Source: Variovorax sp. CF079 (lineage in GTDB: Bacteria; Pseudomonadota; Gammaproteobacteria; Burkholderiales; Burkholderiaceae_C). From it: a stretch of 64,000 bases of DNA. Below are positions 27,205 to 34,548 of this stretch, in pieces. The position numbers and the translations under genes are program-made. The notes under the pieces are model-generated. The model was not told where the DNA came from. It did not search any database and saw nothing but the letters and a program-made list of their open reading frames with translations. Numbering within the stretch: the stretch's first letter is position 1; every line of letters begins with the position of its first letter. The stretch covers positions 62,001-126,000 of the forward strand of contig NZ_FMZU01000011.1 of assembly GCF_900101545.1 (NCBI RefSeq). The letters are read 5' to 3'.

Positions 27205-27597
27205 ATGGCCATCCGCATTGTTCGCCTCGGCTCCGAACGCGCACCCGGCGAGGGCCTGCGCATCGGCACCGTGCGCCGCCCGCCGCGCGGCGTGCCGAAG
27301 ACCGAGTTCGCCTCGCAGAACTGGTACGACGTCTGGTACCCGAATCTCGCGCCCTCGGTCGAGACCATGAAGATGGCTCAGGCCGCCGAAACCCCGGCGC
27401 AATGGACTGCCTTCGGCCGCAAGTTCAAGAGCGAGATGGCCGAGGCCGACGCCAGCCGCAGCCTCGACCTGCTGGCGGCACTGTCGCACCAGAGCGCGTT
27501 CTCGATCGGCTGCTATTGCGAAGACGAAGCGCATTGCCACCGCTCATTCTTGCGCGAGTTGCTGGCCGAACGCGGGGCCGACATCGCCAAGGACTGA
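27205..27597 (+). CDS. DUF488-family protein
   Basis: A 130-residue soluble protein beginning MAIRIVRLGSERAPGEGLRI, the characteristic start of DUF488 proteins of beta- and gammaproteobacteria. GTVRRPPRGVPK and a C-terminal IGCYCEDEAHCHRSFLRELL with three cysteines/histidines in a CxCxxxxxCH arrangement are also visible. That cluster could bind a metal. The function is unknown. An excellent AGGAGG lies 5 bases before the ATG. It diverges from the crotonase gene over 97 bp and is followed by a GC-rich repeat. Confidence 0.85.
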   Translation: MAIRIVRLGSERAPGEGLRIGTVRRPPRGVPKTEFASQNWYDVWYPNLAPSVETMKMAQAAETPAQWTAFGRKFKSEMAEADASRSLDLLAALSHQSAFSIGCYCEDEAHCHRSFLRELLAERGADIAKD

Positions 27598-27600
27598 TCC

Positions 27601-27692
27601 GGCCGCCGCCGGGCCGCCCCAAGGCGGCCGGGCCTCCCCCTCGGGGGGTGGAGTTACACGCGGCGAAGCGGAGTGAAAAGCCGGGGGGGGCC
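27601..27692. repeat. GC-rich double-hairpin intergenic repeat, copy A
   Basis: The gap between two convergent genes is filled by a repeat with two hairpins: GGCCGCC-CCAA-GGCGGCC at 27612-27629, and a C-run/G-run stem around 27635-27648. It ends in an AAGCCGGGGGG motif. It is closely similar to copy B at 55552-55632, partly to copy C at 43790-43864, and loosely to copy D at 52745-52800. It may serve as a bidirectional transcript end. Confidence 0.8.
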
Positions 27693-28595
27693 TTATCTTT
27701 GCGCCTTGTCCTTCTGGTTCTGTGCCTCGATGCGCTCGCGCGCCTCCTGCCAGTCGGCATCGCTCCACTGCCGCAGCTCGTAGAAGTTGCCGCCGGTCGC
27801 CAGCGCGTTGCCGCCGTCCATCATGATGCTCTGGCCGGTGAGCCAGTCGCACTGGCCCGGCGCCATCAGGAAGGCCGCGAGGTTCTGCAGCTCGCTCATC
27901 TTCCCGGTGCGCGCCATCGGGTTGTTGGCCTTGCTGCGCGCGCCGGGCTCCTCGCCCGGGTTCAGGCGCTTGCTCATGCCCTCGGTGGGGATCTCGCCCG
28001 GTCCGACGGCATTGAGCCGGATGCCGTGGCGCGCCCATTCGATCGCGAGCGACTTGGTCATCACCTCCACGCCGGCCTTGCTCATCGCCGAAGGCACGAC
28101 ATAGGGGCTGCCGTTGTCGACCCAGGTCACGATGATGCTCATGACGCTGCGGTACGGGTCGCCCGCCTTCCACTGCCCCGCCTTGGCCTCGGCGATCCAG
28201 CGCTTGCCCACCGCCTGCGTGACGTAGAAGCTGCCATGGAAGACGATGTTGGCCACCGCGTCGAAGGCGCGCGGCGACAGGCTCTCGGTCGGCGCGACAA
28301 AGTTGCCGGCCGCGTTGTTGATGAGCCCGGTCAGCCCGCCAGATTGCCAGAGGGCTTCGACCATCTCTTCCACGCTCTGCGCGTTGCGAATGTCGACGCC
28401 GAAGGCATCGATGCGCCGCCCCGGAAACTGGGTGCGCCATTCGGCCGCCGTCTCCTCGACCACCGCCTGACGCCGGCCGCAGATCGCAACGTCGGCGCCC
28501 AGGCCCAGGAAGCGCTCGGCCATCGCCCGGCCGAGGCCGGTGCCGCCGCCGGTCACGAGAATGCGCCGGCCGGCCATGAGATCGGATTGGTACAT
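27693..28595 (-). CDS. 2,4-dienoyl-CoA reductase-like SDR
   Basis: A 300-residue short-chain dehydrogenase. The cofactor loop is VTGGGTGLGRAMAERF with ICGRRQ, which suggests NADPH. The active-site block YVVPSAMSKAGVEVMTKSLA lacks the usual YxxxK tyrosine: Ser stands four before Lys, as in mitochondrial DECR-type reductases. In those enzymes the catalytic Tyr lies about 11 residues earlier; the aligned residue here appears to be Trp. VGPGEIPTEGMSKRLNPG also matches DECR. It probably reduces unsaturated acyl-CoAs. AAGGAG precedes the ATG at 28595. Confidence 0.82.
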   Translation of the reverse strand: MYQSDLMAGRRILVTGGGTGLGRAMAERFLGLGADVAICGRRQAVVEETAAEWRTQFPGRRIDAFGVDIRNAQSVEEMVEALWQSGGLTGLINNAAGNFVAPTESLSPRAFDAVANIVFHGSFYVTQAVGKRWIAEAKAGQWKAGDPYRSVMSIIVTWVDNGSPYVVPSAMSKAGVEVMTKSLAIEWARHGIRLNAVGPGEIPTEGMSKRLNPGEEPGARSKANNPMARTGKMSELQNLAAFLMAPGQCDWLTGQSIMMDGGNALATGGNFYELRQWSDADWQEARERIEAQNQKDKAQR

Positions 28596-28698
28596 GTGGG
28601 TCTCCTTGTCTTGGGTTTGAGGGCTGTGCAAGCCGCATCGTAGAGCGGCCGGCCCGAGCCGGTAAGCTCCCAAGGTGACACCGCCGAGGACACCCAGC

Positions 28699-29574
28699 AT
28701 GCCGACTTCCCCTGCCCCCGCCTTCGCACCGCTCGCCGGCGTGCGCGTGCTGAGCCTCGCGCTCAACCTCCCGGGCCCCGCCGCGCTGCTGCGCTGCCGT
28801 GCCATGGGCGCGAGCTGCGTGAAGTTCGAGCCGCCGACGGGCGACCCGATGGGCCACTACAACAAGGCCGCCTACGCCGCGCTGCACGAGGGCGTCGACG
28901 TCCGGACTGCCGACCTCAAGACGGAGGCCGGCCAGGAAGAACTGCATCGCACGCTCGAAGAAACCGATGTGCTGCTGACTTCGTTTCGACCTTCGGCCCT
29001 CGACAAGCTGGGCCTGGGCTGGGCGGCGCTGCATGCGCGCCATCCGGCGCTCTCGCAGGTGGCGATCGTCGGCGCACCCGGCGCGCGCGCCGAGGAGCCG
29101 GGCCACGACCTCACCTACCTGGCCGAAAGCGGCCTCGTCACCGGCACCGAGCTGCCGCCCACGCTCTATGCTGACATGGGCGGTGCCGTGCTCGCGAGCG
29201 AGGCGGTGCTGAAGGCCCTCCTCCATGCCCGTGCCGCGCCGGGGACGGGCGCGTACCTCGAAGTCGCGCTCAATGCCGCGGCCGACTGGCTCGCACTGCC
29301 GCGCACCTGGGGCCTGACCCGGCCCACCGGCGCGGTCGGCGGCGCGCATGCGGGCTACCGCGTCTACCCCTGCGCCGATGGGCGCGTGGCGGTGGCTGCG
29401 CTGGAGCCGCATTTCGCCGCGCGCCTGTGCGAAGCCGCCGGCGTGGCCTCGCGCGACATGCTGGCGCCAGGCACCCGCGAAGCGCTCGCGGCCTGGCTGC
29501 GCACGCGAACGCGCGCCGAGCTGGAGGCGATGGCGGACGAGCGCGACGTGCCACTGCTCACGCTGGCCGACTGA
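28699..29574 (+). CDS. Short family III CoA-transferase / acyl-CoA racemase-like protein
   Basis: About 291 residues with the N-terminal Rossmann-like half of the CaiB/BaiF family (LAGVRVLSLALNLPGPA, CVKFEPPTGDPM, DVLLTSFRPSALDKLGLG). GHDLTYLAESG and YADMGGAVLASEA correspond to the His-Asp and Asp of alpha-methylacyl-CoA racemases. Family members are usually 360-410 residues, so the C-terminal part is reduced. A GTG at 28675 would add eight residues; ATG 28699 is preferred. It probably acts on branched or unusual acyl-CoAs alongside the neighbouring reductase and crotonase. Confidence 0.82.
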   Translation: MPTSPAPAFAPLAGVRVLSLALNLPGPAALLRCRAMGASCVKFEPPTGDPMGHYNKAAYAALHEGVDVRTADLKTEAGQEELHRTLEETDVLLTSFRPSALDKLGLGWAALHARHPALSQVAIVGAPGARAEEPGHDLTYLAESGLVTGTELPPTLYADMGGAVLASEAVLKALLHARAAPGTGAYLEVALNAAADWLALPRTWGLTRPTGAVGGAHAGYRVYPCADGRVAVAALEPHFAARLCEAAGVASRDMLAPGTREALAAWLRTRTRAELEAMADERDVPLLTLAD

Positions 29575-29580
29575 ACCAAC

Positions 29581-30561
29581 TCAAAGCTTGATGCCCGCGC
29601 CTTTCACCGTCGGGCCGAGCACGCCCACCTGCTCCCTCACGAAGCTCTCGAAGCGCGCCGTGCTCTCGGGCTTGCCGACGATGCCCAGCTCGACGAGCTT
29701 CTTCTGCACCTCGGGCATCACCAGCACCTCGTTGCAGGCGGTGTTGAGCCTGGCAACCATGTCCACGGGCAGCTTCGCCGGCCCGCTGAGCCCGAAGAAG
29801 TTCTCGAGCACCAGCTTGGGCTGGCCGAGTTCCACCACCGTCGGCACCTCGGGCATGAGCGGCGAGCGCGCACTGCCGGTCACTGCCAGCGGCACCAGCT
29901 GGCCGCTCTTGAAGAAGGGCACGTAGGCGGTGATGACGTCGATGCCGACCGGGATCACGTTGGCGATCAGGTCGGTGGTCATCGGCGCGCCGCCGCGGTA
30001 GGGCACGTGCACCAGGTTGGCGCCAGTCGTCTTGCGGATCAGCTCGCCGTGGATATGGCCGATCGATCCGGGACCGCCCGAGCCGAAATCCAGCCGCCCT
30101 TCCTTGCGCGCTCGCGCGTCGAGCTCGGCATAGCTCGCGATGCCCGAGGGCTTGCTCGCCATGATCGCCAGCGGCGCCGAGCCCAGGTAGGCGACGTGCG
30201 TGAAGGCCTGCAGCGGATCGTAGGGCTGCTTCTCCAGCGTGAAGGGTCCGAGCGCGATCGGCGTCGTGTTCGAGAGCATGAAGGTGTAGCCGTCGGCCGG
30301 CGCCGCGGCCACCAGCGCGCCGCCGATGGTGCCGCCGGCGCCGGGCTTGTTGTCCACCACGACGGGCTGGCCCAGCTTCTTGCCGAGCTGCTCGGCCATG
30401 ACGCGCGCCAGGATGTCGCTCGACCCGCCGGGCGGGAAGGTCACGATGATCTTGATCGGCTTGTCGGGCCACTGGGCAAGGGCCGGCAGCGCCAGTGAGG
30501 CGGCGCCGGCGGCCAGCAGTTGAAGCGCGCCGCGGCGCGTGGAGCGGGTGGTGAGGGTCAT
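29581..30561 (-). CDS. Tripartite tricarboxylate transporter substrate-binding protein (Bug family)
   Basis: A 326-residue periplasmic binding protein. Residues 1-29 form a signal peptide with a twin-arginine-like TRRGALQLL stretch and an ALA cleavage site before QWPDKPIKIIVTFPPGG. That last segment, with GGSSDILAR, is the Bug/TctC hallmark, as is VVDNKPGAGGTIG. The ligand is unknown; Bug proteins bind carboxylates and related compounds. No TctA or TctB membrane genes lie nearby, which is common for this greatly expanded family in Burkholderiales. GGAAG precedes the ATG. Confidence 0.9.
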   Translation of the reverse strand: MTLTTRSTRRGALQLLAAGAASLALPALAQWPDKPIKIIVTFPPGGSSDILARVMAEQLGKKLGQPVVVDNKPGAGGTIGGALVAAAPADGYTFMLSNTTPIALGPFTLEKQPYDPLQAFTHVAYLGSAPLAIMASKPSGIASYAELDARARKEGRLDFGSGGPGSIGHIHGELIRKTTGANLVHVPYRGGAPMTTDLIANVIPVGIDVITAYVPFFKSGQLVPLAVTGSARSPLMPEVPTVVELGQPKLVLENFFGLSGPAKLPVDMVARLNTACNEVLVMPEVQKKLVELGIVGKPESTARFESFVREQVGVLGPTVKGAGIKL

Positions 30562-30655
30562 GGCGCTTCCAAGCAAAAGCGATGCCCGCGCGCAAATCAT
30601 GCGGCGAAGCGCCACTTTGAACCACAATGCCCCTCTTCCCGCTCCAGCTCCTTTC

Positions 30656-31165
30656 ATGACCGCCGCCCCTCCACCGCTGCTGCTGAGCCCCGATCGCATC
30701 GCGATGATCGGCAAGGGCGTGTCCGCCATCGTGGCTTCGCGCGACGCTGCGCTTCGCCCGAGCCTGATGCGCGCCGTCGGCACCGGCATCTCGGCCGAGG
30801 GCTCGGAGATCACCGTGTACCTCGCGCGCACCCAATCGCGCCAGCTGCTGCAGGACCTGGCTGCCACCGGCCATGTGGCCGTGGTGTTCAGCGAGCCGCT
30901 GAGTCACCGCACCGTGCAAGTCAAGGCCAAGGCGGTGCGGCTTCGCGCTGCCGACGACAGCGACCTGCCGGCGCTGCGCCGCTACCTGGCCTCGATGGAA
31001 CACGAAGTGGGCTGCGTGGGCTACGGCGCCGTCTTCGTGCGCGCGATGCTCGCCTGCGAACTCGGCGACGTGGTCGCCGTGAGTTTCTGCCCCACCGAGG
31101 CCTTCGACCAGACGCCCGGCCCGCGCGCAGGCAGCGCCCTGCCCGCTTCGTCCGCCGCGCCATGA
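30656..31165 (+). CDS. Pyridoxamine 5-phosphate oxidase-fold protein
   Basis: A 169-residue split-barrel flavin-binding type protein: GVSAIVASRDAALRPSLMRA, EITVYLARTQSRQLLQDLAA and HVAVVFSEPLSHRTVQVKAK are the successive barrel strands. Family members bind FMN, F420 or haem and act as oxidoreductases or sensors; catalysis cannot be inferred. The stop overlaps the ATG of the next gene by four bases (ATGA), so the two are translationally coupled. It diverges from the Bug-type gene over 94 bp. No clear Shine-Dalgarno is seen before the chosen ATG. Confidence 0.8.
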   Translation: MTAAPPPLLLSPDRIAMIGKGVSAIVASRDAALRPSLMRAVGTGISAEGSEITVYLARTQSRQLLQDLAATGHVAVVFSEPLSHRTVQVKAKAVRLRAADDSDLPALRRYLASMEHEVGCVGYGAVFVRAMLACELGDVVAVSFCPTEAFDQTPGPRAGSALPASSAAP

Positions 31166-32514
31166 CCGCAGGCATCGCGCCCTCGCTGCCCGCAATCCGC
31201 GCCTGCTTCGAGGGCGCGATCCCGGCCATGATGGCGACCTGCGCCGAGGACGGCACCCCCAACGTGGCCTATATCTCGCAGGTCTACTACGTGGACGAGC
31301 GCCATGTCGCGCTGTCCTTCCAGTTCTTCAACAAGACGCGCCGGAACATCCTGGCCAATCCGCACGGCAGCGTGCTGGTGATGGATCCGGTCACGGCCGG
31401 CTTCTACCGACTGCAGATGCGCTACCTGCGCACCGAAACCGGGGGTCCGCTGTTCGAGGGCATGAAGGCGCAGCTCGCGGGCATCGCCTCGCACTCGGGC
31501 ATGGCCGGTGTGTTCCGGCTGCTCGGTTCCGACATCTACGAGGTCGAGGCCGTCGAGCGCCTGGAAGGCGAATGCCTGCCGGCAGCGCCGCGCCCGGGCC
31601 TGCTCGCCGGCGTGCGGCGCGCGGCCGAAGGCCTGGCCGCCTGCAGCGCGACCGACGAGCTGCTGCAGGCCGCGCTGGCCGCGCTCAACGACCACCTGGA
31701 CATCCGGCACGCGATGGTGCTGATGCACGACGCGGCGACGCAGCGCCTCTATGCCGTGGCGAGCTGCGGCTACGCGACCTCCGGCGTCGGCTCCGAGATC
31801 GAGATGGGCCATGGCGTCATCGGCGTGGCCGCGCGCGAACGCACGCCGGTGCGCATCGGCCATATGACGAACGCGGCCGCCTACAGCCACGCCGTGCGCA
31901 GCAGCATGCGCGAGAGCGAACCCGGCCTCGCGCTCGACACCGAGATCCCCTTCCCGGGCCTGGCCGAGCCGCACAGCCAGCTGGCCGTGCCAATCCTCTC
32001 GACCGGCCGGCTGCTCGGCGTGCTGTTCGTCGAGAGCCCGCTCGACATGCGCTTCGGCTTCGAGGACGAGGATGCGCTGGTCGCCATCGCGGGCCACCTC
32101 GGCGCGGCGCTCGATCTGCTACACACCGTGGCCGAGCCCGCGGCGCCCGAGGAGCCCGTGGCGGCGGCTGCGCCCTCGGCCAGCGGCCCGCCCTTCCCGG
32201 TGCGGCACTACCTCGCCAACAACAGCGTCTTCGTCGGCGAGCGCTACCTAATCAAAGGCGTGGCCGGAGCCATCCTCGGCAAGCTGCTGCGCGAGCACGC
32301 GCAGCAGGGCCGCTCGGAGTTCACCAACCGCGAGTTGCGGCTCGACCCGGCCATCCGGCTGCCCGACCTTTCGGACAACCTCGAGGCGCGCCTGGTACTG
32401 CTGCAGCGCCGCCTGGTCGAGAACTGCCCGCACATCCGCATCGAGAAGACCGGGCGCGGCCGCTTTCGCCTGCGCGTGGACCGGCCGGTCGCGCTCGAAG
32501 AGATCCCTGCTTAG
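31162..32514 (+). CDS. PNPOx-fold / GAF fusion protein with C-terminal winged-helix-like domain
   Basis: A 450-residue three-part protein. About 10-125 is a PNPOx-like split barrel (EDGTPNVAYISQVYYVDERH). About 150-325 is a GAF domain (LAVPILSTGRLLGVLFVE, DEDALVAIAGHLGAAL). After an Ala/Pro linker, about 350-445 is a compact basic domain ending FTNRELRLDP, LLQRRLVENCP and IRIEKTGRGRFRLRV, which reads like a winged helix with a recognition helix and beta wing. It suggests a redox or ligand sensor with an output domain. The start overlaps the preceding gene by ATGA. It converges on the hemerythrin gene with a 4-bp overlap of stops. Confidence 0.8.
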   Translation: MTAGIAPSLPAIRACFEGAIPAMMATCAEDGTPNVAYISQVYYVDERHVALSFQFFNKTRRNILANPHGSVLVMDPVTAGFYRLQMRYLRTETGGPLFEGMKAQLAGIASHSGMAGVFRLLGSDIYEVEAVERLEGECLPAAPRPGLLAGVRRAAEGLAACSATDELLQAALAALNDHLDIRHAMVLMHDAATQRLYAVASCGYATSGVGSEIEMGHGVIGVAARERTPVRIGHMTNAAAYSHAVRSSMRESEPGLALDTEIPFPGLAEPHSQLAVPILSTGRLLGVLFVESPLDMRFGFEDEDALVAIAGHLGAALDLLHTVAEPAAPEEPVAAAAPSASGPPFPVRHYLANNSVFVGERYLIKGVAGAILGKLLREHAQQGRSEFTNRELRLDPAIRLPDLSDNLEARLVLLQRRLVENCPHIRIEKTGRGRFRLRVDRPVALEEIPA

Positions 32515-33227
32515 GCGGCAGGCAGGCCCAGGCTCGCGCCGAGCTTGGCCCATTCGCGTTCGCTCAGGTGCGGGCGCACCACGTCGAGTGCAGCCGCGAA
32601 GGCCGGCGCCGGCGCATGCGCGCGCATGTCGGCCAGCATGGCGGCACGCTCGGCGGGGTTCATGAAAGGCACCAGCCAGCGCAGCACGAACATCATCTCT
32701 TCGGGCGGGATCGATGCGACCAGCGCGTTGTGGATCTCGATCAGCTCGGCATCGGTGTAGCGCGCCCACAGCACCGCGTTGTGCGCCGTTTCCTCCACGT
32801 GCATGTGCTCGAAGTTGTGGGCGACGAAGAGCGAGAGCGCCCGGTACAGCGCGAGCGCGCCGGCCGCCCGGTTCGCCGCGCTGTCTTGCAGCAGCGCGGC
32901 GGTCTGGTTCGCGAGCACCGCGATCTCTTCCTCGTGCTGGGCATGCTCGTGGGCGATCTGGCCGCTGGCGCCGGGTGCGCGAGCCTCCATGGCAGCATGC
33001 ACGAACTCGTTCTCGTGCCGCAGGTGCGAGCGGCAGAAGTCGAGCAGCTGCATCACGCGCTGCGCAACCTGCGCCAGTTCGAGTGCATCGTCGCTGTCCA
33101 TCCGCCCGACGGCCAGCAGGGTGTCGGCCATCAGCGCGCGCAGCGCCTTGTGGATGCCGGCGTAGAGGTCGACGCGGGGCATGGCCGCCTGGGCGACGTT
33201 GCGCATCTCGCGCTGATCGATGTTCAT
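32511..33227 (-). CDS. Hemerythrin-like domain protein
   Basis: A 238-residue helical protein. The di-iron ligand pattern is visible as IHKALRALM, FCRSHLRHENEFVHAAME, IAHEHAQHEEE and FVAHNFEHMHVEE, spread over four helices at about 25-160. A helical C-terminal extension of about 70 residues is of unknown role. Such proteins bind O2 or NO, or store or repair iron. AAGGAC precedes the ATG at 33227. Its stop overlaps that of the PNPOx-GAF gene, and two palindromes lie upstream. Confidence 0.85.
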   Translation of the reverse strand: MNIDQREMRNVAQAAMPRVDLYAGIHKALRALMADTLLAVGRMDSDDALELAQVAQRVMQLLDFCRSHLRHENEFVHAAMEARAPGASGQIAHEHAQHEEEIAVLANQTAALLQDSAANRAAGALALYRALSLFVAHNFEHMHVEETAHNAVLWARYTDAELIEIHNALVASIPPEEMMFVLRWLVPFMNPAERAAMLADMRAHAPAPAFAAALDVVRPHLSEREWAKLGASLGLPAA

Positions 33228-33251
33228 GGGGTGTCCTTCTTTTCGGTGAGC

Positions 33252-33335
33252 GGCCGGTGCACCATGCACCGGCCTGCTGGAAAAGAAGTCTAGGAATCCG
33301 AGGCCCGCGGCGCCGCTAAGAATTGCTTAAGCAAT
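33252..33335. promoter_or_regulatory. Two palindromes upstream of the hemerythrin gene
   Basis: A perfect 10-bp inverted repeat with a 3-base loop (GGCCGGTGCA CCA TGCACCGGCC) lies at 33252-33274. A perfect 14-bp palindrome (ATTGCTTAAGCAAT) lies at 33322-33335, about 25 and 95 bp upstream of the hemerythrin ATG. The AT-rich one looks like a regulator-binding site. The GC-rich one may fold in the leader RNA. No regulator can be named. Confidence 0.55.
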
Positions 33336-33371
33336 CCCTCACGAAACCTTAAATTTCGCGAGGCTCGGGCT

Positions 33372-33900
33372 TCAGGGCGCCGGAAGCCGCAGCTCGCCGA
33401 GCTTGCGCTCGAAGCGCAGCAGCCAGATGCGCGTCGGCCGCTCCAGCTCGCTGCCGCGCATGATGCGCGCACCGACCGCGCCCGCCGGGCAGCCGCTGAC
33501 GATCGCGCGCGAACAGGCGATTGACCACCTTGTCGGCCTTCACGCCGGCCGCGGTGGCTTGCAGATTGGCCAGCGTGAGCGGGGTGATCGCGGCACCGCA
33601 GGTCGCGCTGCCGAGCACGAGCGCACCCAGGCTGAAGCGCACCGTCTCGCCTTCCTTGCAGACGAATTCGCCCTTGGCGGAGGTGACTGCCTTGGCGGAC
33701 GAGCCCGCCATGTAGTCCAGGCCTTCGACGGCGGAATCGAGGAACACGCCGGTGACGCTCTTGGCTGCAGGCGGTGCATCTCCACCGCCCGACGACGGCG
33801 CGAAACCGCCCCCGCCCCCGCCTCCCCCGCCGCCGCATGCCGTCGCCACCACGCCGGCAGTCATCGCTGCCAGCCACCCCATCCTCGATCGCTTGTTCAT
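33372..33900 (-). pseudogene. Broken lipoprotein gene joined to an unrelated C-terminus
   Basis: The frame opens with MNKRSRMGWLAAMTAG and a lipobox-like VVATAC, then a run of ten glycines and a conserved-looking domain (SVTGVFLDSAVEGLDYMAG to KADKVVNRLF, residues 48-130). After F130 the frame becomes arginine-rich and non-protein-like until 33349. Shifting one base at about 33510 gives 45 more residues with normal codon use (MRGSELERPTRIWLLRFERK) ending at a TGA at 33372. This looks like a frameshift or a deletion that joined two genes. The function is unknown; the N-terminal part is typical of secreted repeat-type lipoproteins. Confidence 0.6.
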
Positions 33901-34083
33901 TCTTGTTCCTGCTGGTTCGACCCGCGCACCGTGCGCGAGCCCCGGGGATTAAGGCGAAGCTTTGTGACGCTGCGGTGAAACGCTAGGCTGGCCCGCCTAG
34001 AACGCGCCGGACGCCTTGCTCGGCACCGGTCCGCGCATTAACCTGCAAGCAGGGGCGGGGCCCCTCCCGCCCGGGAGACCGCC

Positions 34084-34530
34084 ATGTATGAACGCATACT
34101 CGTCGCCACCGACGGTTCCGAGCTCTCGGAACAAGCCGTGACCAGCGCGATCGACCTGGCCATCCTGATGAAAGCCGAACTGGTTGCCGTCAAGGTGGTG
34201 CACCACTACCCCACCGGCTATTTCGAGGGCTCGCTGCTCTTGAACCAGATGGAAGTCACGCGCCTGCAGGAACAAGCCGATGCCGAAGCGCAGCGCGTGG
34301 TCGATAAGGTGAAGGAAAAGGCGCTGGCCAAGGGCGTCGAGAGCACCAAGGCGGTCGTCATGAAGTCCGAGCTCGTCTCGGAAGCCATCATCGAAGCCGC
34401 CCGCAACTTCCGCTGCGATCTGATCGTCATGGCATCGCACGGCCGACGCGGCATCAAGCGCCTGCTGATGGGCAGCGAAACGCTGCACGTCCTGACGCAC
34501 TCGCACACGCCGGTGCTGGTGCTGCGTTAA
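34084..34530 (+). CDS. Universal stress protein UspA family
   Basis: A 148-residue single Usp domain. It begins YERILVATDGSELSEQAV and carries the nucleotide-binding signature GRRGIKRLLMGSETLHVLTH, with the G-x2-G-x9-G-S/T spacing of ATP-binding Usp proteins. The middle helix (QMEVTRLQEQADAEAQRVV) is long and charged. It probably helps survival under stress or growth arrest. GGGAGACC lies upstream of the ATG; the 183-bp leader gap contains GC-rich inverted repeats but no promoter I can name. Confidence 0.9.
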   Translation: MYERILVATDGSELSEQAVTSAIDLAILMKAELVAVKVVHHYPTGYFEGSLLLNQMEVTRLQEQADAEAQRVVDKVKEKALAKGVESTKAVVMKSELVSEAIIEAARNFRCDLIVMASHGRRGIKRLLMGSETLHVLTHSHTPVLVLR

Positions 34531-34548
34531 GCGGATAACAGGGTCTGG

